Assembly (NCBI GenBank): GCA_964532735.1
Contig: CAZHKK010000013.1
Span: 1-21,311, forward strand
Length of the DNA: 21,311 bases
Direction of reading: 5' to 3'
DNA from: JAJXYN01 sp964532735
GTDB lineage: Bacteria > Patescibacteriota > Patescibacteriia > JAGPKW01
Under the pieces are notes generated by a model. That model had not been told where the DNA came from and did no database searches. It saw only the letters and a list, made by a program, of their open reading frames with translations. This document shows, one piece after another, positions 7,286 to 14,332 of the stretch; positions within the stretch are counted from its first letter, which is position 1; each line of letters starts with the position of its first letter. Both the position numbers and the translations under genes were made by a program.

Positions 7286-9926
7286 ATTCGCCAAACAATT
7301 TTTTAAGTTCGTCTTCTATGTTTTCATTATTTTCTGTATCACTAAAACCAAGTCTTTCCATTATTTCTTTGTTAACAATTTCTTTAGGTCTCCCATATTT
7401 TAATCTTGATAATTCTTTGAAGTATGAAGCTTTTTCTAATAATTCTGGAGATGTTGGTTGTCCATGTATTTCCCAATATTTTCTAGCAGCTAAAGTAAAA
7501 GGTTCAGTAGAAGAATTATTTACTAATGTTTTACAGCAAGATATAGTGCTAGGAGAATTTTCTAGATCAAATCTTGTAAATATTGGTGACATAATTTTTT
7601 CCATAAAATCAGCATCTTCAGTACTTATACGATAAGCACAAATAGTTCCAGCATTACCAAATATACCATCTTTTATCGTTGTATCGTTACCTTTTATTAA
7701 TTGAGTAATAAATTGATTTGCCAACACAAGTCCAAGTCCATATTTACGAGCTTCAGCTAAAATTGTTGTAATAGCAGGAGTTAAAAAGTTTTGACATTCA
7801 TCAATATATAAAAAGAAAGGTTTTCTATCTTTTTCGGGTAAATTAGCTCTTTGTAAGGCGGCAATAAGTATACGTCCAGTAACTATAAGACCTAATAATT
7901 GAGAGTTCATATCACCTATCTTGCCTTTTGAAAAATTACATATAAGAATTTTATTTGTATTCATTATGTCAGAAAAATTTATAGTACTTTTTTGTTGACC
8001 AATGATATTTCTCATAAATTCATTTACTATAAATTGATTTAATTTACTAGTAATATAAGGAACTATATTTGCAAGAGACGCATCTCCTCCAGCTTTTTCA
8101 GCTTCTTTCAACCAGAAGTCTTTTACTATAGGATCTTTACATTTATCAAGTTTCATATGTCTAAAACTATCTTGAGACATTACTTTTGGAATTTCAATCA
8201 TAGTATTTCCAGATTCTGGGTCTTCCATATTAAGAAGTAAAGCATTTTTTGTATAATATTCAAACATAGGTCCACCAATTTGTTCTTTGTCATACATCGT
8301 ATAAAGCATTTCTATAAATTGATTTATAACAAGAGTTTTTTGTTCTGAAAATTTAGAATCGAATTCGTAAAGATTAAGTCCAATTGGTCTTTCAAGATCA
8401 GAAGGATCAAAATATATAACGTCTTCTGCTCTTTCTTTTGGAATATAAGATAAAACATTTTCAGCAAAATCTCCATGTGGATCTATAACACAAAATCCAT
8501 ATCCGGCAGCTGCATCTTGAGCTGCCATATCTTTCATCATATTAGTTTTACCAGTTCCTGATTTACCAATAATATACATATGCCTCATTCTATCTTCTAT
8601 TGCTAATCTTATTTCATTTTTTACACCCCTATGAGTATTGTTACCAATTATCAATCCTTCTTTATTACTTTTGAATGTTGCTGGAGCTGTTCTTGCAAGT
8701 AGCCATCTTATATTTGGTATATCAGCCGTGGATAAAGGTAAATGAAATATTGTTGTTAATTCTTCAGAGGATAAAACAAAACTTGAATTTTCTTTAAAAT
8801 TTCTATAAACAATATCTTTTATTAATTTATTTTGAGCAGATTTTGATTTTGGAATTATATATTTAAAACTATTTAACAAACCATAATTACCATATTGGTA
8901 AAAAGAATCTAAAACGTTTTGTAGTTTTCTTTTTAGGGCGTTATAAGTTTTATCATTACTAGAAACAACAATTCTTATATTAACATCCATTCCTGGTTTG
9001 TTTATTTTATTTTCTATAGCTTTTACAACTTCATCTTCTGCGGGAGATAGTTTTTTAGGGCTAAATTTATTTGAATCGTTTAAATCTTTACCTTGACTAG
9101 CATAAAGCATAGAAGTAATCTCTTTAATTATAGGAGAAGCTTTTGCTTCTGCCATAGCTTTTTCTACACTTCTTCCTTCGTTGACTAGATTAGCAACTTT
9201 AGTTCCTATTTTTCTCCAAGAAGGTTTTGCAGACCTTGTTAATATTTGAACAACAACTCCATCATTTTCAGAAAATTTACTTAAAGAATTAAGTATCATA
9301 TCAAGAGGGTCTGTTTCAAATTGAGAGTATGTTTTTATTGGAAAAGTGAAATGCTTATAAAGAGACAATTCTGCAGCCAAAGATTGATTGTCTGGGTTAA
9401 AAATATTATAATCACCAACCTCTTCAATAAAAGCATCAGGCCAAACTCCAGTTATTTGTTGTTTTAATAAAGTATCTAAATAACTAGAAACACAAAAATA
9501 AAAACTTATTAAATCTTCAGAATCATTTATTATTTCCATAGAGAAATGATCACTTCTTTCTTTAAATAAATATTTTATTTTATTTTTTAGCCCTTTTGTT
9601 CCTTCTGGATCAATTCCTGCCATATTATAAAAAAATAATTCAAAACCAGAAAGTATGGATTTTGTATCTTTTCTTTTGTCTGGATCTTCTTCTTTTAAAG
9701 TTTTAGGAATAGTTACTCTATAAACTTTTGTATCGAAATTATTTATTAATTTGCTTACATATTTAAAAAAACTTTGAACATTTTGTAATACAATTAAAAA
9801 AATACCTATTATAATTATTGATATTAAAATTATATCCAAAAAAGGAACAATTTCTTTTATTCTTAAATACAAAGAAGATAGAAAACTAAAAACAGATTTT
9901 AAATCTTTTAATAAATAGTCTAACAT
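7284..9926 (-). CDS. VirD4/TraD-type membrane-anchored ATPase (type IV secretion coupling/DNA translocase family)
   Basis: The 880-residue protein has one clear transmembrane segment near the N-terminus (about 28-48), a large N-terminal module (70-430) and a RecA-like motor domain. The Walker A motif is GKSGTGKT (454-461), preceded by MRHMYIIG; a VIDPHGDFAENVL segment follows at 480-491; Walker B is FFLYIDECQNF (704-714); and LANQFI at 735-740 matches the sensor of the VirD4/TraG/TraD and HerA/DUF87 superfamily. Members pump DNA or protein substrates across membranes using ATP. No relaxase, VirB4 or pilin genes are near it, so a complete conjugation system is not indicated; similar standalone ATPases are frequent in CPR genomes. 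It lies 11 bases after the preceding minus-strand gene, so the two are probably one transcript and may work together. The superfamily call is firm, the substrate unknown. Confidence 0.85.
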   Translation of the reverse strand: MLDYLLKDLKSVFSFLSSLYLRIKEIVPFLDIILISIIIIGIFLIVLQNVQSFFKYVSKLINNFDTKVYRVTIPKTLKEEDPDKRKDTKSILSGFELFFYNMAGIDPEGTKGLKNKIKYLFKERSDHFSMEIINDSEDLISFYFCVSSYLDTLLKQQITGVWPDAFIEEVGDYNIFNPDNQSLAAELSLYKHFTFPIKTYSQFETDPLDMILNSLSKFSENDGVVVQILTRSAKPSWRKIGTKVANLVNEGRSVEKAMAEAKASPIIKEITSMLYASQGKDLNDSNKFSPKKLSPAEDEVVKAIENKINKPGMDVNIRIVVSSNDKTYNALKRKLQNVLDSFYQYGNYGLLNSFKYIIPKSKSAQNKLIKDIVYRNFKENSSFVLSSEELTTIFHLPLSTADIPNIRWLLARTAPATFKSNKEGLIIGNNTHRGVKNEIRLAIEDRMRHMYIIGKSGTGKTNMMKDMAAQDAAAGYGFCVIDPHGDFAENVLSYIPKERAEDVIYFDPSDLERPIGLNLYEFDSKFSEQKTLVINQFIEMLYTMYDKEQIGGPMFEYYTKNALLLNMEDPESGNTMIEIPKVMSQDSFRHMKLDKCKDPIVKDFWLKEAEKAGGDASLANIVPYITSKLNQFIVNEFMRNIIGQQKSTINFSDIMNTNKILICNFSKGKIGDMNSQLLGLIVTGRILIAALQRANLPEKDRKPFFLYIDECQNFLTPAITTILAEARKYGLGLVLANQFITQLIKGNDTTIKDGIFGNAGTICAYRISTEDADFMEKIMSPIFTRFDLENSPSTISCCKTLVNNSSTEPFTLAARKYWEIHGQPTSPELLEKASYFKELSRLKYGRPKEIVNKEIMERLGFSDTENNENIEDELKKLFGE

Positions 9927-9937
9927 TTTTTATTTTT

Positions 9938-10525
9938 TTATTTTTTATTTAGATTGTTATTTTCTTGACTTTGTAATATTTTTTCAACCTTTAATTTTGT
10001 TGATTTTTCTATAAAAGCTTTATTTTTTATGCCCTTCATAGAATTCATCCATTTATATATTAAAGTAAATATTGTTTTTATAGCTTTTTTAATATTTCCA
10101 GCAGCTGATTTTATAGAAGCTATTATTTTTATAGAAACTTCATGTTGATTTTTTTTGAAGTTTTCTTTTTCTTGATCAGATAAAGATTCATAAATATTAA
10201 ACAAGTCATCGTTTAATATTTTTTCAATATGTTTTTCCATTTCTAAATCAATTTCATTCATGTGAGATTTTTCATCATCAACAATAGAAGAATTTGATTT
10301 GTTTGTGGTGTGAACATCTTCTTTTATCTTATTTATGTTATATTGATTTTTGTTTTCAATTTTTTGATCAACATTTAATTCTGTTTTTTCTAAATTATTT
10401 TCTTCTGTATTTGAAAAAGATGGAATATTTATATCTAAAGAATCTGATGATTTATTTGTCAAATCTTGTTTTACTGTATTTTGAAGACTTTCATTGGTTA
10501 AATTTCCGTTTATTTTATTTTCCAT
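9938..10525 (-). CDS. Hydrophilic protein of unknown function upstream of the VirD4-like ATPase
   Basis: The frame stays open further upstream to 10687, but that part runs through tRNA-Glu and its terminator, so I set the start at the ATG at 10525, giving 195 residues. Residues 1-100 are polar and low complexity (Asn, Ser, Glu, Lys); about 100-135 are acidic and helical; 135-175 (VSIKIIASIKSAAGNIKKAIKTIFTLIYKWM region) form an amphipathic, weakly hydrophobic helix that could lie on a membrane. I do not recognise the family. An extended -10 element at 10557-10565 precedes it, and the VirD4-like gene follows after 11 bases, so an accessory or adaptor role for that ATPase is a reasonable but unproven guess. 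Confidence 0.65.
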   Translation of the reverse strand: MENKINGNLTNESLQNTVKQDLTNKSSDSLDINIPSFSNTEENNLEKTELNVDQKIENKNQYNINKIKEDVHTTNKSNSSIVDDEKSHMNEIDLEMEKHIEKILNDDLFNIYESLSDQEKENFKKNQHEVSIKIIASIKSAAGNIKKAIKTIFTLIYKWMNSMKGIKNKAFIEKSTKLKVEKILQSQENNNLNKK

Positions 10526-10556
10526 TTCTTTTTTGTTAATCTTTAATTCTGTAATA

Positions 10557-10567
10557 ATTTTAGCATA
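10557..10567 (-). promoter_or_regulatory. Extended -10 promoter for the VirD4-like operon
   Basis: The minus strand reads TATGCTAAAAT, a TGn extended -10, 31 bases before the ATG at 10525 and just downstream of the tRNA terminator. A TTTTATGCT half-repeat precedes it. No clear -35 box is seen. Confidence 0.5.
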
Positions 10568-10589
10568 AAAGCATAAAATTAGAAAGATA

Positions 10590-10621
10590 AAAAAACAAAA
10601 ATACTGCAGATTATGCAGTAT
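10590..10621 (-). terminator. Intrinsic terminator of tRNA-Glu
   Basis: ATACTGCA (10601-10608) and TGCAGTAT (10614-10621) form a perfect 8-bp stem with a 5-base loop. On the minus strand it is followed by TTTTTGTTTTTTT. It starts five bases after the tRNA CCA end. Confidence 0.9.
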
Positions 10622-10626
10622 TATAT

Positions 10627-10701
10627 TGGTAGCCTCAAGGGGAATCGAACCCCTGTTGCCAGGATGAAAACCTGGAGTACTAACCACTATACGATGAGGC
10701 C
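10627..10701 (-). tRNA. tRNA-Glu (anticodon UUC)
   Basis: The minus strand folds into a full cloverleaf: acceptor GGCCTCA/TGAGGCT, D stem GTAT/GTAC, anticodon stem CCAGG/CCTGG around the loop TTTTCAT with anticodon TTC, variable loop CAAC, T stem AGGGG/CCCCT with loop TTCGATT, discriminator A and an encoded CCA (10629-10627). The first acceptor pair is G-U instead of G-C, which is slightly unusual. It has its own promoter at 10720-10748 and its own terminator at 10590-10621, so it is a single-gene unit. Confidence 0.98.
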
Positions 10702-10719
10702 ATAATTATTTGCAAATAG

Positions 10720-10748
10720 ATTATAACAGTTTATTTTAAATATTGCAA
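10720..10748 (-). promoter_or_regulatory. Sigma-70 promoter of tRNA-Glu
   Basis: On the minus strand TTGCAA (10748-10743), a 17-base spacer and TATAAT (10725-10720), with an upstream TGT giving an extended -10. Transcription would start near 10713, leaving a leader of about 11 bases before the tRNA. Confidence 0.85.
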
Positions 10749-10779
10749 TAGTATAATAATATTATTTGTAGTTAATTAA

Positions 10780-10808
10780 TTGCAATAATAAGTTTTTTAT
10801 GTTAAAAT
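10780..10808 (+). promoter_or_regulatory. Sigma-70 promoter of the ABC-F gene
   Basis: TTGCAA (10780-10785), a 17-base spacer and TAAAAT (10803-10808), with TATGT upstream of the -10 box. The -35 box is the same hexamer as that of the divergent tRNA promoter. A leader of about 60 bases follows, containing only a weak possible hairpin (TAGCC/GGCTA). Confidence 0.75.
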
Positions 10809-10877
10809 TCTGCTAAATAATTAGCCAATTAATAATAATTCAGGCTATGAACTAATTAAAATAACAAGAATTAAATC

Positions 10878-12341
10878 ATGGATAATAACGTAGTATTAAG
10901 ATTTGATAACGTAGATTACGAATATATAGAAAAAAAACCAGTATTAACAGAAGCAAACTTTTCTATAAGAAAAGGTTCAAAAATAACATTAATGGGACAA
11001 AATGGTGCCGGCAAAAGCACTATTTTTAAACTTATAATGGGAGAAATCAAACCAAAATCTGGTAAAATTAGTATAGATAAAGATTCTACAATAGGTATAG
11101 CAAAACAAGTTATAGATAAAAATGATTTTGAATTAACAATAGAGGATTATTTAAAAAGAACCTTTGGAGATGATGTTCCATATAATTATATAGTTAAAGT
11201 TAAAGAGGCTATGGAAGCTGTTAATTTGGTATTACCAGTAGACAAAAAAATAAAAGATATGTCTGGAGGACAACAAGCGAGATTGTTACTTGCCTATTCT
11301 CTTATGCAAAGTCCAGATGTTCTATTATTAGACGAGCCAACAAATAATTTAGATGCTGATGGAATTGGTCATTTAATAACATTTTTATTAATGTATGAAA
11401 AAACAGTATTGGTAATATCGCATGATGCTGATTTTTTAAATTCATTTACAGATGGAGTTATTTATCTTGATATTCATACAAAAGCTATAGATCAATATGT
11501 TGGAAATTATTTTGATGTAGTAGAACAAATACAAACAAAAATAGAAAAAGATAGAATGCAAAATGCTCGTTTGGTTAAACAAATAAAAGACAGAAAAGAA
11601 AAAGCTAACTTTTTTGCGCATAAAGGTGGTAATTTACGTGCTCTTGCTAAAAAACTTAGAGAAGAAGCAGAAGAAGCAGAAGATTCTATGGTGGATGTCA
11701 GAAAAGAAGATAGAACAATAAGAGATTTTATGATTCCAGTTCAAGAAAATATTGGAAGTTGTATTCTAAAAATAGACAATTTATCAATAATGCTTAATCA
11801 TGAAATTGTTGAAAAAAAATTAATAGTTCCTACAGAATTGTATAAAGGTGATAGATTATTGATTTCTGGTCCAAATGGTATGGGAAAAACAACTCTTCTT
11901 AAAAAAATAGCATTAGGTAATATTTCTGGTATAGAAATTGGTAAGGATGTTAAAATTGGTTACTATACTCAAGATTTCTCTAATTTAAAATATGACCAAA
12001 TAGTTTTTGATTCATTAAAAGAATCTCTTCAAGAAGGTATGACAGAACAAGATTTAAGATCTATAGCTGCAGGATTTTTATTAACTGGAGAATTTATGGG
12101 AAAGAAAATTGGAGATTTATCTGAAGGACAAAAAGGGTTGTTAGCATTTGCAAAATTAACACTTGAAGAACCAGGTTTAATAATATTTGACGAACCAACA
12201 AATCATATTAATTTTAGACATATACCAGTAATAGCTGAAGCTATTAATAATTATGATGGAGCAGTTGTTTTGGTAAGTCATATGGATGATTTTGTTAAAC
12301 AAATTCAAATAACAAGAAGATTAGAATTGGATAAAATTTAA
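10878..12341 (+). CDS. ABC-F family ATPase (ribosome-associated, two ABC domains)
   Basis: The 487-residue protein has two ABC cassettes on one chain and no membrane segments, the layout of ABC-F proteins such as EttA, which bind the ribosomal E site. Domain 1: Walker A GQNGAGKST (40-48), signature MSGGQ (128-132), Walker B/DEPTNNLD with catalytic Glu153, and SH at 181-182. A charged helical linker runs from about 205 to 290. Domain 2: GPNGMGKTT (331-339), signature LSEGQ (414-418), LIIFDEPTNHIN with Glu439, and SH at 467-468. The second signature has Glu in place of the first Gly and the D-loop reads HIN instead of HLD, both departures from the usual sequence. It is shorter than typical EttA/Uup (about 530-640). 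A general translation factor or an antibiotic-resistance role cannot be separated from sequence alone. It has its own promoter and terminator. Confidence 0.9.
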   Translation: MDNNVVLRFDNVDYEYIEKKPVLTEANFSIRKGSKITLMGQNGAGKSTIFKLIMGEIKPKSGKISIDKDSTIGIAKQVIDKNDFELTIEDYLKRTFGDDVPYNYIVKVKEAMEAVNLVLPVDKKIKDMSGGQQARLLLAYSLMQSPDVLLLDEPTNNLDADGIGHLITFLLMYEKTVLVISHDADFLNSFTDGVIYLDIHTKAIDQYVGNYFDVVEQIQTKIEKDRMQNARLVKQIKDRKEKANFFAHKGGNLRALAKKLREEAEEAEDSMVDVRKEDRTIRDFMIPVQENIGSCILKIDNLSIMLNHEIVEKKLIVPTELYKGDRLLISGPNGMGKTTLLKKIALGNISGIEIGKDVKIGYYTQDFSNLKYDQIVFDSLKESLQEGMTEQDLRSIAAGFLLTGEFMGKKIGDLSEGQKGLLAFAKLTLEEPGLIIFDEPTNHINFRHIPVIAEAINNYDGAVVLVSHMDDFVKQIQITRRLELDKI

Positions 12342-12368
12342 AATAAAACAGGACTACCTGTTTTATTT
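12341..12368. terminator. Bidirectional terminator between ABC-F and YgjP-like genes
   Basis: AAATAAAACAGG (12341-12352) and CCTGTTTTATTT (12357-12368) form a perfect 12-bp stem with a 4-base loop. It overlaps the last base of the ABC-F stop codon and lies three bases from the stop of the minus-strand metallopeptidase, so it can serve both. Confidence 0.85.
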
Positions 12369-12370
12369 TA

Positions 12371-12916
12371 TTATTGAATTTTATGTTCATTATTTTTTAA
12401 CCACGCCCTTTTTTCTTTATAATTAGGTATATATTTTTTTACTTCATTCCAAAATTTATCTGAATGATTATGATGAATAGTATGGCATAATTCATGAATA
12501 ATAACATAATCCATTATATCTAATGGAGCAAATATTAGATTCCAGTTTATACTTATAGCACCCTCTCCGCTACAACTTCCCCATCTAGTTTTTGCACTTG
12601 ATAATCTTATTTTAGAATATTTAAAACCATATTTTGTAGAAAAAAACTTAATTCTATTAGATATAATAATTTTGGCCTGTTCTTTTTTTATTTTTTCTTC
12701 TTCTTTGGATAGTTGTGGTTTTTTTTCTTTTAAGTTTGCTTTCATTTTTTTAACGTTTTCTACTATCCAATCTTTTTTATTATTAACAAATTCATCTATT
12801 TTAGAACTATCAAAAAAACCATATTTAGGAGCCCTAACATTAACTTCCCCATTATTTTTTATAATAATAGCTATACTTTTTCTTTTTGTATAAAAAACTT
12901 TATATTTTATATCCAT
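12371..12916 (-). CDS. YgjP-like (DUF45) zinc metallopeptidase
   Basis: I set the start at the ATG at 12916 (181 residues); an in-frame ATG at 12970 lies upstream of the -10 box seen at 12950-12955, and the family alignment begins near the chosen start. Family features are NGEVNVRAP near the N-terminus, a Lys/Glu-rich helical middle, RLSSAKTRWGSCSGEGAISINWNLI with the conserved RWGSC, and the zinc motif HELCHTIHHNHSDKFW, in which the HExxH histidines (His141, His145 from the chosen start), Glu142 and the later His151 are the metal ligands and catalytic residue. YgjP/SprT-like proteins are cytosolic gluzincin-type peptidases; their natural substrates are poorly known. Single-gene unit divergent from the PEGA gene. 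Confidence 0.9.
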   Translation of the reverse strand: MDIKYKVFYTKRKSIAIIIKNNGEVNVRAPKYGFFDSSKIDEFVNNKKDWIVENVKKMKANLKEKKPQLSKEEEKIKKEQAKIIISNRIKFFSTKYGFKYSKIRLSSAKTRWGSCSGEGAISINWNLIFAPLDIMDYVIIHELCHTIHHNHSDKFWNEVKKYIPNYKEKRAWLKNNEHKIQ

Positions 12917-12930
12917 AATTATTATTTTTA

Positions 12931-12959
12931 TTGCTTTTTCTGTTTTTATATTGTATATT
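12931..12959 (+). promoter_or_regulatory. Sigma-70 promoter of the PEGA-domain gene
   Basis: TTGCTT (12931-12936), a 17-base spacer and TATATT (12954-12959). Transcription would start near 12966, about 19 bases before the ATG at 12985. The -10 box overlaps that of the divergent promoter. Confidence 0.65.
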
Positions 12960-12978
12960 TTATTGAACAAAATAACAA
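12950..12978 (-). promoter_or_regulatory. Sigma-70 promoter of the YgjP-like gene
   Basis: On the minus strand TTGTTA (12978-12973), a 17-base spacer and TACAAT (12955-12950). It gives a leader of about 27 bases before the ATG at 12916 and supports that start over the one at 12970. Confidence 0.65.
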
Positions 12979-12984
12979 TTACAT

Positions 12985-14304
12985 ATGAATAAAAAAATAA
13001 AATTAATTTGTTTAATACTGTTTACAATACTTTCTTTCTCTGTGACAGGATTAACTCTTGTTATTTATAGTGGATATAAAATAGATTTTAAAAATTTTAG
13101 ACTTATAAAAACAGGAAGTCTTTATATAAACACCAATCCAGGAAAAACTGAAATATATATAAATAATGAGAAATTTTCACAAAAAACTCCAACAATTATA
13201 AATCAATTAAATCCAGGCGTGTATTCTGTAAGACTTGTAAAAGAGGGATATAAAGAATGGGAGCAAACAATAGAAATAATTCCATCCATAACATCTTTTA
13301 TTAATTATGATCTTGTATTGAAAGATATAGAACTATCTCCAGCAAATGAATTTGGTGAAAACATACATTATTCTAATGATAATAGATATATATCATATGT
13401 TAGGCATGACAATGAAACAAGTGTAAACAATATTTATATATATGATGTTTTAGAGAAAAATGAAGTTATGGTGTATTCAACAGAAAAAAAAATAGAAAAA
13501 GTTTCATGGTCAAAGAAAAATTCTAAGTTGTTAATTGAGATGGATGAAAAATTTTTTATTTTAGATATAAATATAATTCCAATAATTAACAAAATTAGTA
13601 GTGATAGTCTTATTAATTTAAATAATTTCATTAAAAATATTGATAATGTATTTTGGAACGAAGAAGATGATTACAAAACTATAATAAAATCTGGAGAAAA
13701 AATATATAGTTTTAACATACAAACAAATGAAGTAAGAATGATTAGTGATAGCTTTAAAGAAAATAATTTAATATATATCAATAATACAATATATTACACA
13801 AAAAATTCTTTGGTTGTAGAAGAAGGTTTATCAAATGAATCTATTTTTACGTATAATAATTTAAATATTAATAATGTTAAAGATATTAAATATATAAATG
13901 AAAATTTTATTTTAGAAACTTATAATAATATTTTATATGTATTTAAAAACTTTAAAAACAAAGAAATAAAAGTTTCTGGGGAAAATATAAAAATAGATAA
14001 AAATTATATAATATCTTGGGACGATCATGAATTTAATGTTTATGACAAAAAAGAGAAAATAGTAAAATTTACAACAAGATATAGTCAAAAAATATTAGAT
14101 ATTGATTTCTATTCTAAAAATTATGCTATTCTTATATTAGAAAAAGATATAAAACTTATAAATATCGGAGATAATGTAAATGAATTAGATATTATTTCAA
14201 ATAAAAACAATATAACCAAAGTTATGTCATTTGATAATAAATCAGTATTTGTTATTTATGAAAAAGACAATAAAAATATTATTTCAAACTTGAGTTTACA
14301 ATAA
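12985..14304 (+). CDS. Membrane-anchored PEGA-domain protein with beta-propeller-like region
   Basis: The 439-residue protein has an N-terminal membrane anchor or uncleaved signal (about 5-29), then a PEGA domain at about 44-112: TGSLYINTNPGKTEIYIN, a TPTII-LNPGVYSVRLVKEGY core and a closing EQTIEIIPSITSF strand. PEGA domains are Ig-like surface modules common in CPR and other cell-envelope proteins. Residues 120-439 are a series of beta-strand repeats with the rhythm of a WD40/TolB-like propeller (for example SNDNRYISYVRHD, KVSWSKKNSKLLIEMD, NVFWNEEDDYKTII). The protein is probably attached outside the membrane and binds a partner or sugar; no catalytic motif is seen. It has its own promoter and terminator. 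The function is unknown. Confidence 0.82.
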   Translation: MNKKIKLICLILFTILSFSVTGLTLVIYSGYKIDFKNFRLIKTGSLYINTNPGKTEIYINNEKFSQKTPTIINQLNPGVYSVRLVKEGYKEWEQTIEIIPSITSFINYDLVLKDIELSPANEFGENIHYSNDNRYISYVRHDNETSVNNIYIYDVLEKNEVMVYSTEKKIEKVSWSKKNSKLLIEMDEKFFILDINIIPIINKISSDSLINLNNFIKNIDNVFWNEEDDYKTIIKSGEKIYSFNIQTNEVRMISDSFKENNLIYINNTIYYTKNSLVVEEGLSNESIFTYNNLNINNVKDIKYINENFILETYNNILYVFKNFKNKEIKVSGENIKIDKNYIISWDDHEFNVYDKKEKIVKFTTRYSQKILDIDFYSKNYAILILEKDIKLINIGDNVNELDIISNKNNITKVMSFDNKSVFVIYEKDNKNIISNLSLQ

Positions 14305-14332
14305 AAAAGAAACATTTTAAATGTTTCTTTTT
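14304..14332. terminator. Bidirectional terminator between PEGA and RmlA-like genes
   Basis: AAAAAGAAACATTT (14304-14317) and AAATGTTTCTTTTT (14319-14332) form a 14-base inverted repeat with T-tracts on both strands. Its ends overlap the stop codons of the two convergent genes (14302-14304 and 14331-14333). Confidence 0.8.

Noticed and set aside
7284..9926. Integrated conjugative element
   Set aside because: Apart from the VirD4-like ATPase there is no relaxase, integrase, pilus gene or attachment-site repeat at the nearby tRNA-Glu gene.
10526..10687. N-terminal extension of the 195-residue protein to an ATG at 10687
   Set aside because: The extension translates tRNA-Glu and its terminator; the promoter at 10557-10567 lies inside it. 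The ATG at 10525 is the plausible start.
12917..12970. Longer form of the YgjP-like peptidase starting at 12970
   Set aside because: It would start upstream of the -10 box seen for this gene and would add residues not typical of the family.
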